A stretch of 64,000 nt of DNA, from NCBI RefSeq assembly GCF_002915575.1, contig NZ_PQGD01000023.1, positions 1 through 64,000 of the forward strand, in the 5' to 3' direction. Of this stretch, positions 21,026 to 31,051 are shown piece after piece (the first letter of the stretch is position 1; each line of letters opens with the position of its first letter). Source of the DNA: Superficieibacter electus. GTDB lineage: Bacteria > Pseudomonadota > Gammaproteobacteria > Enterobacterales > Enterobacteriaceae. The translations under genes and the position numbers were made by a program. A model generated the notes under the pieces. It searched no databases, was not told the DNA's origin, and saw only the letters and a list, made by a program, of their open reading frames with translations.

Positions 21026-21690
21026 TCCGTATCGAGAACCTGTCAAAATCCTACCCAACCCCGCAGGGTCGGCATTACGTCTTTAAAGATCTCAACATCG
21101 AACTGCCCAGCGGCAAAAGCGTGGCAATTATTGGCCGCAACGGCGCGGGGAAATCGACGCTGCTGCGCATGATTGGCGGGATCGACCGCCCAGACAGCGG
21201 GCGGATTATCACCGACAGCACGATTTCATGGCCAGTTGGTCTGGCTGGCGGCTTTCAGGGCAGCCTGACCGGACGTGAGAACGTGAAGTTTGTGGCGCGA
21301 CTGTATGCGCAGAAAGGTGAGCTAAAAGAGAAGGTTGCTTTTGTCGAAGAGTTTGCCGAGCTGGGAAAATACTTTGATATGCCGATCAAAACCTATTCTT
21401 CCGGGATGAAGTCTCGCCTGGGGTTTGGGCTGAGTATGGCGTTCAAGTTTGACTATTACCTCGTGGATGAGGTGACAGCAGTAGGGGATGCGCGGTTTAA
21501 GCAGAAGTGCGCGGCGTTGTTTAAAGAACGACACAAAGAAGCGAGTTTTTTGATGGTGTCGCACAGTTTGAACTCATTGAAAGAATTTTGCGACAATGCC
21601 TTATTAATAGATAGAAATAATAGGGTTACATACTATGAAAATATATCGTATGCAATAGATCAATATAATCATAGTGAAAAATTGATATAA
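21022..21690 (+). CDS. kpsT: capsule ABC transporter ATPase KpsT
   Basis: The 222-residue ATP-binding subunit has Walker A GRNGAGKST at 38-46, the signature YSSGMKSRLG at 125-134 and Walker B YYLVDE at 145-150. It powers export of the capsule through KpsM. Base composition changes within the gene: up to about 21590 it resembles kpsM, while the last 30 or so codons are AT-rich like the following gene. This suggests that the serotype region was exchanged by recombination inside the kpsT 3' end. Confidence 0.94.
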   Translation: MIRIENLSKSYPTPQGRHYVFKDLNIELPSGKSVAIIGRNGAGKSTLLRMIGGIDRPDSGRIITDSTISWPVGLAGGFQGSLTGRENVKFVARLYAQKGELKEKVAFVEEFAELGKYFDMPIKTYSSGMKSRLGFGLSMAFKFDYYLVDEVTAVGDARFKQKCAALFKERHKEASFLMVSHSLNSLKEFCDNALLIDRNNRVTYYENISYAIDQYNHSEKLI

Positions 21691-21703
21691 AAATGGAATT
21701 TTT

Positions 21704-24700
21704 ATGAATATTTTATTTTTTTTAGAACCTTCAATTGAATTAAGTAATCCAGCGTTTAGATACGCAACGCTGAGAAATTCCTTTATTCCTCAAGTAAAAT
21801 ATCTTCGTAGTAATGGACATAATGTCATTGTTTTTATAGGAGAGCCTGTTGCATCCAAATGTCTTGAGGAAAATAAACTAGATGATATAGGCGTGATAGC
21901 TGTTGTTGATCCCCTTGAATGGACTAATGGTGAGGGTTATTTTTCACGCTCTATGCGTCATCAAAATAAGGAATATAATGTAGGCGAAATTGAAGATATA
22001 AGTAGGAAAATAAAAAAAGCAATTGATAATCCTTTGTTTTCCCCCGATTTAATCATTTCGTGGGAATCGCCAATCTATTATATGGAAAAAATATATCCTA
22101 AGGTGAAAGTGATTTATCAAATGCCTGGGGTATTCTCCCGGCCACCTTTCGCCAATTTGGTGTCATTTGATACTGGCCTACTCTCAGAATGTTCAGATAT
22201 AACTGATTATATTCCATCTGCAGACGAACTAAAATCATTTGATTATCTCCGCTCGGTAGATGATGAATTTATATCTTCAATCAATCCGACAAGTCATATG
22301 CTTGACAAGATTAGGAAAGATTATTCTAAAATAATTTTATTTCCCCTGCAGATCGATAACTATTTTATGATATCTTCTGTGATTGGTCATGGGGTGACAC
22401 AATTTGATATTTTAGCAGATCTATTAAGACAAACACCAGAAAATGTTGCAGTACTAGTTACAAATTATATATCAAAGGATACTCAGAGCGCTGTTTTAAA
22501 CCGGAAATTGATTGATTACCTACGGCAAAAATATAGCAATTTCAAATTCTTCGAAGAGACCGATCATATTCCTTGTGTTTCACAATATATGATTAAAGAT
22601 GTTGATGGTGTTATTACAATATCCTCATCTTTAGGATATCAGGCGGCTTTTTGGAAAAAACCTCTTTTAGCCATCGGGAAAAGTCATATATCAACATTTT
22701 CTACAGCACAAAGCTATGAAGAGTTAATAGCTCAAATTTTTACGAATCAACATTTTTCTCAAGACGCCAAGCTTATATCTTTAATTAAAGATAAAAATTT
22801 ACCGCAAGATTGTTTTTCAAACAATAAGTATTCTGACTGGCTTGATAATTTTGTCGCGGAAGGAAAATTCACACAATGGTGTAATGATGTTGGTACTGAA
22901 CTTCTCAATAGAAGGAGGGAAGGGGTTGCGTTAGAATCCCTTGTTCCGTATGTTAATAAATTTGGTGTTAATAGTGACTATCATTGCCGCGAGCTAGTTC
23001 AACAAATAAAACGTTATGAAATAATTTCCTTTGATATATTTGATACATTGCTGTTTAGGCCATTTCGGCACCCAAGTGATTTATATGATCTCATGGAAAA
23101 GAAAGCCCGTGAAATTACCGGTATATCGCATCTAAAGTTTAAAGAAGAAAGAAGGAAAGCTGAAAAAATAGCTTTTGAGACTGCGATTGAAGCAGGCTGT
23201 GGCGAAACAACGATTTATAATATTTACAGTGTCTTAAGCGAAAATGTGAATCTGAGTGATGAATGCCGTGACATCCTTATGCAATATGAGATGCAAACGG
23301 AATATGAGCTTTTATATCCAAGAAAAACCGGTTATCGAGCTTATCTTGAAGCTAAACAACTTGGCAAAAGGATAATTCTCGTATCTGATATGTATCTTCC
23401 CGCTGAGTTTTTGGCTAAGGTTCTTGATAAAAATGGCTACAATGAATATGAAAAACTTTATGTTTCATCTTCAATTGGTTTAAAGAAACATAGTGGTGCA
23501 CTTTTTGACTATGTGTTAGACGATCTCCAGGTTTCTCCTAATATGGTTTTACATATAGGTGACAATGTTGATGCTGATGTAAAAAAAGCAAAGGAAAAGG
23601 GAATAAAGCCGTTCCATTTAATGAAGGCTTATGAAGAATATATCTCATGCTCTGATTATACTATACCTTGGTCGCGTGATGAAAAGAGACATTCACTTGA
23701 TTGGTCTATGTTACTTACCATAGCCGGGAATCATCTTCATGACAATCCATATTTACCTTTCAGAAAAAATACACTTTTTGGTGGTTCACCTACTAAGTTA
23801 GGATATTATGGATTTGGCTTTTTGTTAATTGGTTATGCAAAATGGTTAATTGAAAATGCTATCAAAGATAATATAGATAGACTTTATTTTCTATCCAGAG
23901 ATGGAAAGATCATGAAGCACGCTTATGATATTGTTGCAAGATTGTATGACAATGCTCCAAAGTCCCATTATTTATTATGTTCGCGCCGTGCAGTTAATCT
24001 TGCGAAAGTTAAGAGCTGTGATGATATAATTGACCTTGTTAATGTTGACTATGCAAATAATGTGAGGTTATCTCATTTATTGTTGAGTCGATTTGGTTTA
24101 GATATTAACAATATTCATGAAGAAACGCTCATAAAATATGGGTTCAATAAAAACTCTAAATTAACAGATAAAGACACTAGCCTTCTTCAGGATTTGTTAA
24201 TTGATTTGAAAGATGATGTATTGTTGGTGGCAGAGAATGAAAGATCTACATACCTTCAATATCTCCATCAGGAAGGAATGTATGATGATGGTAATGTCTC
24301 TATTGTTGATATTGGCTATGCAGGTACTATGCAACAATCATTATATCAATTATCTCCAAATAATAAAAAAATAGGAGGGTATTATTTAATAACATTCAGA
24401 ACGGCATTAAAAAGAATCTCAGAAAACAATCTTAATATAAAGGGTTATTTAGCTGATTTTATTGATCGTCATGACACCTATCATAATTTTTGCCGCCATG
24501 TCCCGTTGTATGAAACGTTATTTAGCGCATCTGATACAACTTTCGTCAGAATGTCAATTGACTGGAGTAACAAGCTAACCCCTGTATTTATGGATAATTC
24601 ATCTATCGAAGATAAGAGAGTGAAACTTGTTGAAGAGATACAAAGTGGTGCCATCAACTATATCGAAGAAGTAATACGTATATTAGGGAAGAGATTTCTT

Positions 24701-25147
24701 TCTCTTGATATTGAACCAAATAAAACATTACGCAATCTGGATACTTATTTTAGTAAACCTCACCCAAGAGATGCTAAAATATTAGCAGGTATTGTATTTG
24801 AGGATGCTTATGGTGGCACACAGTATAAAACAATTTTACCTGAACTGGAAAATATAAATGTACCATGCGTGTGGCAGCAAGGTAAAGCAGCACTGTTAAG
24901 TGAACAGAAAAATAAAAGCCCTGTTGAAAAAAATCGACCAATAAACGTAAAAGTAAGCCCTTGTCATAATGAATTACATGAAAGTGAGATAAGAAATAAT
25001 ACCTTAAATAAAAAGCTAATTTATTTTATCTTAACTAAGACGCTATCAGATAAAAAAAAGGATAAATTTATAAAAAATCCATGGCTTTTCTTTTCAGATT
25101 CTAAAAGCAAGATGATTAAGAAAATAGGCGTGGTTTACATGTCATAA
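21704..25147 (+). CDS. giant capsule synthesis protein: KpsS-like + HAD-like + SRDG/DIG domain
   Basis: I do not recognise this 1147-residue protein as a named gene. Residues 1 to about 420 look like a GT-B/capsule-synthesis segment: near residue 305-330, GVITISSSLGYQAAFWKKPLL parallels TINSTAGLSALIHNKPL of the KpsS encoded nearby. Residues about 436-650 are HAD-like: FDIFDT (D444, T448), SD at 561-562, K594/K595, and GDNVDAD from 619. The usual +2 aspartate of HAD phosphatases is F446. A third region (about 660-1065) has FLSRDGK at 729-735 and DIGYAGT at 869-875, motifs I recall beside such HAD domains in other polysaccharide loci. A lysine-rich tail follows. There is no signal peptide or clear membrane segment, so it is probably cytoplasmic. 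It is very AT-rich and starts 13 bp after kpsT. It is inferred to make the capsule polymer backbone. Confidence 0.75.
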   Translation: MNILFFLEPSIELSNPAFRYATLRNSFIPQVKYLRSNGHNVIVFIGEPVASKCLEENKLDDIGVIAVVDPLEWTNGEGYFSRSMRHQNKEYNVGEIEDISRKIKKAIDNPLFSPDLIISWESPIYYMEKIYPKVKVIYQMPGVFSRPPFANLVSFDTGLLSECSDITDYIPSADELKSFDYLRSVDDEFISSINPTSHMLDKIRKDYSKIILFPLQIDNYFMISSVIGHGVTQFDILADLLRQTPENVAVLVTNYISKDTQSAVLNRKLIDYLRQKYSNFKFFEETDHIPCVSQYMIKDVDGVITISSSLGYQAAFWKKPLLAIGKSHISTFSTAQSYEELIAQIFTNQHFSQDAKLISLIKDKNLPQDCFSNNKYSDWLDNFVAEGKFTQWCNDVGTELLNRRREGVALESLVPYVNKFGVNSDYHCRELVQQIKRYEIISFDIFDTLLFRPFRHPSDLYDLMEKKAREITGISHLKFKEERRKAEKIAFETAIEAGCGETTIYNIYSVLSENVNLSDECRDILMQYEMQTEYELLYPRKTGYRAYLEAKQLGKRIILVSDMYLPAEFLAKVLDKNGYNEYEKLYVSSSIGLKKHSGALFDYVLDDLQVSPNMVLHIGDNVDADVKKAKEKGIKPFHLMKAYEEYISCSDYTIPWSRDEKRHSLDWSMLLTIAGNHLHDNPYLPFRKNTLFGGSPTKLGYYGFGFLLIGYAKWLIENAIKDNIDRLYFLSRDGKIMKHAYDIVARLYDNAPKSHYLLCSRRAVNLAKVKSCDDIIDLVNVDYANNVRLSHLLLSRFGLDINNIHEETLIKYGFNKNSKLTDKDTSLLQDLLIDLKDDVLLVAENERSTYLQYLHQEGMYDDGNVSIVDIGYAGTMQQSLYQLSPNNKKIGGYYLITFRTALKRISENNLNIKGYLADFIDRHDTYHNFCRHVPLYETLFSASDTTFVRMSIDWSNKLTPVFMDNSSIEDKRVKLVEEIQSGAINYIEEVIRILGKRFLSLDIEPNKTLRNLDTYFSKPHPRDAKILAGIVFEDAYGGTQYKTILPELENINVPCVWQQGKAALLSEQKNKSPVEKNRPINVKVSPCHNELHESEIRNNTLNKKLIYFILTKTLSDKKKDKFIKNPWLFFSDSKSKMIKKIGVVYMS

Positions 25148-25245
25148 ATAAATATATTTTTTTGTTTTTATTACTGCAATGGCACATTCTTTAGTATTGG
25201 TAGCGTAGCTATTGGTTAGTATAACAATAATGCTGATGGGCATTC

Positions 25246-25271
25246 TTGATAAGGGGGGGGGGAGATACTGA
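25246..25271 (+). promoter_or_regulatory. G10 tract in a possible promoter spacer
   Basis: A run of ten G (25253-25262) sits between TTGATA (25246-25251) and GATACT/TACTGA (from 25264). This resembles a sigma-70 promoter with a spacer of only 12-14 bp. Slippage of the G run would change the spacer. It is about 94 bp upstream of the acyltransferase start. The promoter reading is an inference; the G10 run itself is plain in the sequence. Confidence 0.4.
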
Positions 25272-25355
25272 ACGAAAGTAAGAGTATCTCTTTAAGTTTG
25301 TAACCCCCTTTTCAAGTTTATTATTTAAATTTACATTTAATCTCAAGAGGGATAA

Positions 25356-25958
25356 GTGGATAAAATATTTAATTCCTTTTCTGAACGTGCAACTATTAAT
25401 GTTGCGACAACGGCACATATAGCTGAAACAGTAAATTTTAATATTGAAGGGCAGGGGCATAGAATAAATATTGAGGATGGTGTCATTCTGAGAAATATAA
25501 CTATTAATATGTCTGGGGAAAATGGTTATTTACATATAAAGAGGAGCTGTAATTTAAGAGGTTCTATTCATATAAGGCAAGAAAATTCAACCATTGTAAT
25601 CGGTCAAAGAACAACTTTCGTTGCTGCTCACTTATTTGCACTTGAAGGTTGTTCAATAGTTATTGGCGATGATTGTATGTTTTCTAGTGGGGTTATCATT
25701 AGAACGTCGGATGAACACTCTATCATCGACCTGGAAAATAATGTACGAGTAAATAAAGCAAAAGATATCTTTGTTAAAGATCATGTTTGGATCGGTGAGG
25801 GGGTAACCTTAAATAAAGGCTCTGAAATACCGCGTGGTTGTGTTATTGGAGCAAAGTCTTTGGTTTTAGGAAGGTTAGATGAAGAGTCTTCAGTATATGC
25901 TGGATGCCCAGTAAGGTTTTTAAAAGGAAATATTATTTGGGATCGCAAACTAATTTAA
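25356..25958 (+). CDS. hexapeptide-repeat acyltransferase (capsule O-acetylation?)
   Basis: The 200-residue left-handed beta-helix protein has repeats such as IVIGQRTTFVA, IVIGDDCMFSSGVIIR and VWIGEGVTLNKGSEIPRGCV. A histidine in RTSDEHS is the likely catalytic base, and the C-terminal family block YAGCPVRFLKG is present. Such enzymes acetylate sugar hydroxyl or amino groups with acetyl-CoA. The start is GTG at 25356 after AGAGGG; a TAA lies directly before it in frame. It is AT-rich like the gene upstream and the only other gene of the serotype region, so capsule O-acetylation is the simplest role. The exact acceptor is unknown. Confidence 0.85.
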   Translation: MDKIFNSFSERATINVATTAHIAETVNFNIEGQGHRINIEDGVILRNITINMSGENGYLHIKRSCNLRGSIHIRQENSTIVIGQRTTFVAAHLFALEGCSIVIGDDCMFSSGVIIRTSDEHSIIDLENNVRVNKAKDIFVKDHVWIGEGVTLNKGSEIPRGCVIGAKSLVLGRLDEESSVYAGCPVRFLKGNIIWDRKLI

Positions 25959-26045
25959 TTATAAAAATATTAAATTAGTTGCAATTTTACGCATATTTTT
26001 GTGATAAGTTTAATAGCCCTCATTAAATACTAATGCAATAAGACT

Positions 26046-27302
26046 TTATTTGGGCTTATAAATTACTGTTTTCGAAGTTGACTCGTCAAACTGGTTTGCT
26101 TTATTAACCATTATCCTTCCATAATTTTCATTCCCATAAAACACCGCATTAATCTGCGTAGTCTCCAGCAAATACCCGCGGAACTTCGTCAGTAACTTCA
26201 TATCCGGCTTAAAATCCGCCATCCAGAACTGGTGCAGATGCCCCTGATACGTTAATCCTTTCATATCGTACAGGGCATCGCCCATCACCTTCAGCGGTTT
26301 GTTATGAATTAACGCAGACAAACCCGCCGTGCTGTTAATTGTCACCACGGCTTTCGCGTGCTTGAGCATCTCCGGCATTGGTAAATCATGCACATAAATC
26401 ACCCGGTTACGAATCCCATATTTTTTACTGAGCTTATTGATCAGGGGCCGATACAGACGGTGGCCCCGATCCATGGGATGGTGCTTGAATACCAGAAATT
26501 TAGTTGCAGGCGCTTTGGTCGCAAAGGAGTACATCACATCATTGATATAATCACGTACGTCGGCATAGCCGCTGTGGTTGCGGATCTGACTGTCGTTATA
26601 TACCTGCAAAATAGCAAGATAATAGCGTTTATCCAGCTGCGTTTGCAGCCGTGGCAACACGCTATGTTCCTTCAGCGCGTACCAGTGTTTACGCCGCCAG
26701 GCGCGGAGCCAGCAACGCATTTCATACCACGGTGAGAATGATTTGTGGTGGCGGTAAAGCGGGTAATGGCGGCGATGAAACCAGCCTTCCAGGTAATACC
26801 ATGTTGCATGCCAGTAGCGTAACCAGGTCGAAGGCTTTAGCGGCTGGATAGGGCGCTGCGGCACGTCCGGCAGGTGGCGATAAAACTCCGGGTCACGAGG
26901 CAGGGAGGAATACGCGTTTACGCCGCCTTCCTCCAGGGTAATAAAGTGTGGGCGCAGGTAGCCTTCCTCAAAAGCCAGAAAACGCAGCCCTTTGGCCTGC
27001 GCCCATTGACGAGCTGCCTGGTGAAGGGGACGGCAATCGCCAAAGCACACCAGCGTATCGAAGGGGTATTTTTTCCACGTTTCTTTCAGCCAGTGGGCAA
27101 AATGTTCGGGAGTTTGGTTATAGTGCAGCATTGGCCGGCGGCGGCAATAAAAGCGATCGCCACCGTTAAACACAACGTTTACGGCTTCACGGCCTTTGCT
27201 CTCCAGCCACTCGGCCAGATCGGCAAAAAATGGTCCCATTGGCCCTTGTAAAAGCAGATAACGCTTACCTGCCAGTAATTTGCTCATTGCTGTGCTGTCC
27301 AT
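26046..27302 (-). CDS. kpsS: capsule poly-Kdo linker transferase KpsS
   Basis: The 418-residue protein belongs to the KpsS/LipB capsule synthesis family. It shows FKHHPMDRG and VVTINSTAGLSALIHNKPL in its C-terminal half and FEEGYLRP in its N-terminal half. In E. coli, KpsS adds the first beta-Kdo to lyso-phosphatidylglycerol, beginning the linker on which the capsule is carried. It is the last gene of kpsEDCS and faces the acyltransferase. The last 30 or so codons (about 26046-26140) turn AT-rich, mirroring the switch inside kpsT. An internal start at MSKLLAGKRY (five codons in) is also possible. Confidence 0.92.
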   Translation of the reverse strand: MDSTAMSKLLAGKRYLLLQGPMGPFFADLAEWLESKGREAVNVVFNGGDRFYCRRRPMLHYNQTPEHFAHWLKETWKKYPFDTLVCFGDCRPLHQAARQWAQAKGLRFLAFEEGYLRPHFITLEEGGVNAYSSLPRDPEFYRHLPDVPQRPIQPLKPSTWLRYWHATWYYLEGWFHRRHYPLYRHHKSFSPWYEMRCWLRAWRRKHWYALKEHSVLPRLQTQLDKRYYLAILQVYNDSQIRNHSGYADVRDYINDVMYSFATKAPATKFLVFKHHPMDRGHRLYRPLINKLSKKYGIRNRVIYVHDLPMPEMLKHAKAVVTINSTAGLSALIHNKPLKVMGDALYDMKGLTYQGHLHQFWMADFKPDMKLLTKFRGYLLETTQINAVFYGNENYGRIMVNKANQFDESTSKTVIYKPK

Positions 27303-27319
27303 GCCTCAGCCCTCGCTTA

Positions 27320-29329
27320 TTAATTGAGTATTACCCGATAAAGATTCGTGGCCTTACGCCACCATCTGGTGATGCGATGTGTTTTTTTTCCTGGCCTCGT
27401 CTGCGCCATGAGCCACTGAGCTGCCGCTTCCACAGGGATCACGCGCTTCTCCTGCGGATGGATGTAGATGGGGTAAACTATTAGTGTCTGATAGATCAGG
27501 TCGGCCAGCGCCAGCTTGCGGTTGCGGCGCGGGCAAACATATTCATCCTGCGTTAAGCCCCATCCCGCATAAAACGGCAGGCCGTAGCAGTGCACGGTTT
27601 TGCCATGCATTAGTGCTTCAAACCCTGAAAGTGAGGTCATCGTGTGCAGCTCATCGCAGCTGATAATGCAGTCGATGATGTCGGCATCCATTGCCACACA
27701 ATCTGACAGCCGCGCCATTTCACTGGCGTCAATGTGGCCGGGACGATTACCTGCCAGTACATCCGGGTGCGGTTTATAGATGATGAAGGCATCCGGGTTG
27801 CGCTCACGCACGGTGCGCAGTAGCGCCAGATTGCTTTGAATGCCGACGGTGCCCGTAGCTATGGAAGCGTCGTTTTCAACCTGGCCTGGCACCAGCAGAA
27901 TGCGCTTTCCAGTCGCCGCAGAGGGGCATCGCCATTGTTTACCCAGGTTATATTTGCTGAGCTTGCTGTTCACCAGCGTTTGCTGAAGTGCAAGTGCCCG
28001 GGCGTGCTCGACGGCACACAGCGTTGAGTGATTAAGCAACGTTTCGAGATCGCTGGCGCGTCGGGCATCGTAGTAGATCCCGGTTTTATCCAGCACCAGA
28101 GAAAGTGGCATCAGCAGGTCTGAACCTAAGCCGGACGAACGTAAAAAACCGTCTTCCATACGCCAGATCGGAATGTTTTGTACGTGCGCCGCCTGATTGA
28201 ATCGCGCTTCACCGTTGACGCCCCACACTACGCAAGCGGTGGCTGTAGGAGATTGTTTGTTGAAACTCACCCGGTTTTGTGGCGTATTCAGGAAGGTTTG
28301 CATGAGCGCCCTCTTCCATAGCGTCAGCCCGGGGGCCCAAAGATGCCCGCTGCATGAAATCATATGCTGGCGCTGCAGTTGTAACGTCTGCAGCACGTCA
28401 AACAGCGTGCCTCGCTTACGGGTAGTGGGGTTGATATAGTGGCAGTAACGTAGCAGCGCCGCGCCGACCAGTTGTAGGAGCGTTGCGTGGCCACGCCTGC
28501 TCGCAAGCGACTCTGCCAGAGGATGACGATCGTCGGTTAACCCCCAGCCGGCATACCATGGCAGGCCGAAGCAGGTGACGGTTTTCCCGGCCATCAGGGC
28601 TTCAATACCGTACTGAGAGGAAACCGTATAGACCCGTTTAGCGTAGCGCAGCAGTGACTGGGGGCTGACATCCTGCGAGAAAAGACGGATACGCGGTTCG
28701 CTGAAATTGCCCAAAAAGTGCCCCTGCTTTTTACCGCTCAGAACGTCGGGATGCGTTTTAACCCAGATCTCGTCATTGGGGTTTTCTTCACAGGCAGCGG
28801 CGAGCATATCGTGAAAGCTTTTCACTGATGCTCCGCCCAGGGTTATCGAGACATCACCGTGCGTCTGGTCTACCACCAGTACAAAGGGTTGCTGGTGACT
28901 GGCGGCGGAGAAGGGTTGTGCATGGTTATATTTTGAGAGATCGCCAGCCACGATCACGTTAATAGCCGATTGCGCCTGTTGCGAACAGGCGTTTTCATGG
29001 ACTTCTTGCTGGATTAATTTCTCCAGTCGGCTGGGGTGGCTGGCATCATAGTAAATCCCTAAATCATCAACTACCATGGAGAGCGGTGGATGACCGTTGA
29101 CGCCCAGTCCGGAAGAGCGAATGAAGCCATCCTCCAGGCGCAGAAGCGGCACATTCGCCGCCCGTGCTTTTGCTGCAGGCAGAGCGGTATTCTCCTTCAT
29201 CCCCCATACGGCAATGGCGACTACGTCGCCGGGAACCGCGCTGCGAACCGAGAGCTTACAACACGGTCTGCCAATGAGCTGATTCAGGTGGGGGATTTTC
29301 CATATCCCCCCGGAATAGACACCGATCAT
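27320..29329 (-). CDS. kpsC: capsule poly-Kdo linker transferase KpsC
   Basis: The 669-residue protein is made of two related glycosyltransferase modules. The first has [11 protein letters not shown] from E66, THPDVLSG near 192 and [11 protein letters not shown] near 235. The second repeats these as [11 protein letters not shown] from E392, PHPDVLAG and [12 protein letters not shown]. coli KpsC (675 aa) extends the beta-Kdo linker with alternating 2,4 and 2,7 linkages using its two modules. The gap to kpsS is 17 bp and to kpsD 21 bp, so they form one operon. Composition is normal for the host, unlike the serotype region. Confidence 0.94.
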   Translation of the reverse strand: MIGVYSGGIWKIPHLNQLIGRPCCKLSVRSAVPGDVVAIAVWGMKENTALPAAKARAANVPLLRLEDGFIRSSGLGVNGHPPLSMVVDDLGIYYDASHPSRLEKLIQQEVHENACSQQAQSAINVIVAGDLSKYNHAQPFSAASHQQPFVLVVDQTHGDVSITLGGASVKSFHDMLAAACEENPNDEIWVKTHPDVLSGKKQGHFLGNFSEPRIRLFSQDVSPQSLLRYAKRVYTVSSQYGIEALMAGKTVTCFGLPWYAGWGLTDDRHPLAESLASRRGHATLLQLVGAALLRYCHYINPTTRKRGTLFDVLQTLQLQRQHMISCSGHLWAPGLTLWKRALMQTFLNTPQNRVSFNKQSPTATACVVWGVNGEARFNQAAHVQNIPIWRMEDGFLRSSGLGSDLLMPLSLVLDKTGIYYDARRASDLETLLNHSTLCAVEHARALALQQTLVNSKLSKYNLGKQWRCPSAATGKRILLVPGQVENDASIATGTVGIQSNLALLRTVRERNPDAFIIYKPHPDVLAGNRPGHIDASEMARLSDCVAMDADIIDCIISCDELHTMTSLSGFEALMHGKTVHCYGLPFYAGWGLTQDEYVCPRRNRKLALADLIYQTLIVYPIYIHPQEKRVIPVEAAAQWLMAQTRPGKKTHRITRWWRKATNLYRVILN

Positions 29330-29350
29330 AATGCTCCCTGCATATGTACG

Positions 29351-31021
29351 TTAGAGATCGACGATGACTTTCGCCGCGACCGCCAGTTGGTAAAGGATGG
29401 TCGAAATGCCGCGCGTCACTTCGATGTTCTTGGACTCATATTTCGGCAGAACCATGATTTCGTCACCCGCAGCCAGCGCATCGACATCATCAGCATCCAT
29501 GGCAGAACCATCCTGGTGGATAACGATGATTTTCGACTGCCCGGATTTTTGTGTCAGGCCGCCGCATTTTTTGATGTAGTCGTCGACATCGAGTTTTTCT
29601 TCCCAACTGATGGCGTTGGGGAATAGCACTTCGCCGTGCACCATCACCAGCGACGTTTTCTCCGGAATGCTAATCACGTCACCATCTTCCAGCAGAACGG
29701 AATCGAGATTCTTCTCGTTGAGCACCACCTGGCCTTTTGGCACGACCTGACGTGCTTTAGTGACAAAGCGGCTCACCAGTTGCGCTTCCTGCATGCGAAG
29801 CTGTGCTTCTTCCTGAGTAGACGACTGTGAAGACAGCGAAGCCTGCTCCAGCTTTTGCAGTTCAAGATTGAGCATTTCTTTTTGCCGGAGGGCGACAGAG
29901 TGGCGATAAAGCTGAATACTGTTCATCTGCGACATGCTGTTTGGCCGCAGCTGTGTCAGGACCTGCTTCATGGTGGCACCGTAAGGTAATACCAGCGCGT
30001 GCTCACCGGAGTGTGCTCCCTCAATACGTACCTGAATGGTGCCAGCATAGCGATCGGAGCTAACAATAAGTTTGTCGCCATCCTGCAAGGTTCGCCCGGA
30101 GGAGCTGCTTAGCGGGTAATACTCCGTGCGTTTCATGGTGCCCTGCTGGCGCACGATGGTGAAGTGGGTTGCACCAGGTTTAGGTCGCGCCCAGCTTAAT
30201 GCTTCGTCAACCGGGATGGCGCTACTGGCAAATTCAAAGTCATAACTGTTATAGACGTCGCCCTCCACGCTGAAGGTGTATTTACGCGGGCCGACGACGA
30301 TAGTATCGCCATCAGCGAACTGCGACAGACTCAGTGTGCCGTTGAGCAGGAAGTCATAAAGGTTAATGCGCGCGCGGGTGGATTTTCCGCGTTTAATAGT
30401 GATGTCAACGTAGCTGCCACGTTCGCTGTCCACGCCACCCGCTTTGCTCAGATAAGAGAGCAGAGAGTCAGATGCCACGCCACCGTAAAGGCCGGGATTT
30501 CTGACATAGCCCGTAACAAAGACCTTGACCGGCTGCGCCTGCAGCAGAGAGGCATACACGTTAACGTTGGATTGATAAACCTCTTTGACTTTAGCGGTGA
30601 CCAGCGCGTTAAGCTGACCGTTCGGCACCCCGGCCACTTTCAGTGGCCCGATATTTGGCACAAAGATATTGCCCTTTGGGTCAACCGGCAGCGCGCCGTC
30701 AAAGTTAAACGCGCCCCACAGACGTACCTGAATGGTATCGCCCAGCGAAACCACATAGCCCGGGTTAAAGCCGATGGTGGCTCCACTGTCAGCAGTACTA
30801 CCGTTAAAAAGCTGCGCACCAAACATCCGGCTCATTACCGGTGCTTCAAGGGCAGGAGGCGTATTGTCAAAACCATTATTGGCCTGCGCCGCTTTTTGCC
30901 CGATGAGTAAAGGAGATAGCGGGGCTGCACCAGTCAACTGCGGGTCACCGGTCACTTCAATAGCTAAAGCCTGCCCAACGTGAAACAATGCGAGCAGAAA
31001 TATGGATTTCATTAATTTCAT
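29351..31021 (-). CDS. kpsD: polysaccharide export protein KpsD
   Basis: The 556-residue precursor has a signal peptide (MKLMKSIFLLALFHVGQALA) and no lipobox cysteine. It closely follows E. coli KpsD (558 aa), including SRMFGAQLFNG, IQVRLWGAF, VYQSNVNVYASLLQAQPVKV, VEGAHSGEHALVLPYG and a conserved C-terminus. It is the periplasmic/outer-membrane export component that, with KpsE, carries the capsule past the periplasm. It sits between kpsE and kpsC. Confidence 0.95.
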   Translation of the reverse strand: MKLMKSIFLLALFHVGQALAIEVTGDPQLTGAAPLSPLLIGQKAAQANNGFDNTPPALEAPVMSRMFGAQLFNGSTADSGATIGFNPGYVVSLGDTIQVRLWGAFNFDGALPVDPKGNIFVPNIGPLKVAGVPNGQLNALVTAKVKEVYQSNVNVYASLLQAQPVKVFVTGYVRNPGLYGGVASDSLLSYLSKAGGVDSERGSYVDITIKRGKSTRARINLYDFLLNGTLSLSQFADGDTIVVGPRKYTFSVEGDVYNSYDFEFASSAIPVDEALSWARPKPGATHFTIVRQQGTMKRTEYYPLSSSSGRTLQDGDKLIVSSDRYAGTIQVRIEGAHSGEHALVLPYGATMKQVLTQLRPNSMSQMNSIQLYRHSVALRQKEMLNLELQKLEQASLSSQSSTQEEAQLRMQEAQLVSRFVTKARQVVPKGQVVLNEKNLDSVLLEDGDVISIPEKTSLVMVHGEVLFPNAISWEEKLDVDDYIKKCGGLTQKSGQSKIIVIHQDGSAMDADDVDALAAGDEIMVLPKYESKNIEVTRGISTILYQLAVAAKVIVDL

Positions 31022-31051
31022 AATGCACTCTGTTAAAAATGGCCCACGACG

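Noticed and set aside
25209-25460. 83-codon minus-strand frame across the G10 tract
   Set aside because: It overlaps the start of the acyltransferase on the other strand and has no protein-like features.
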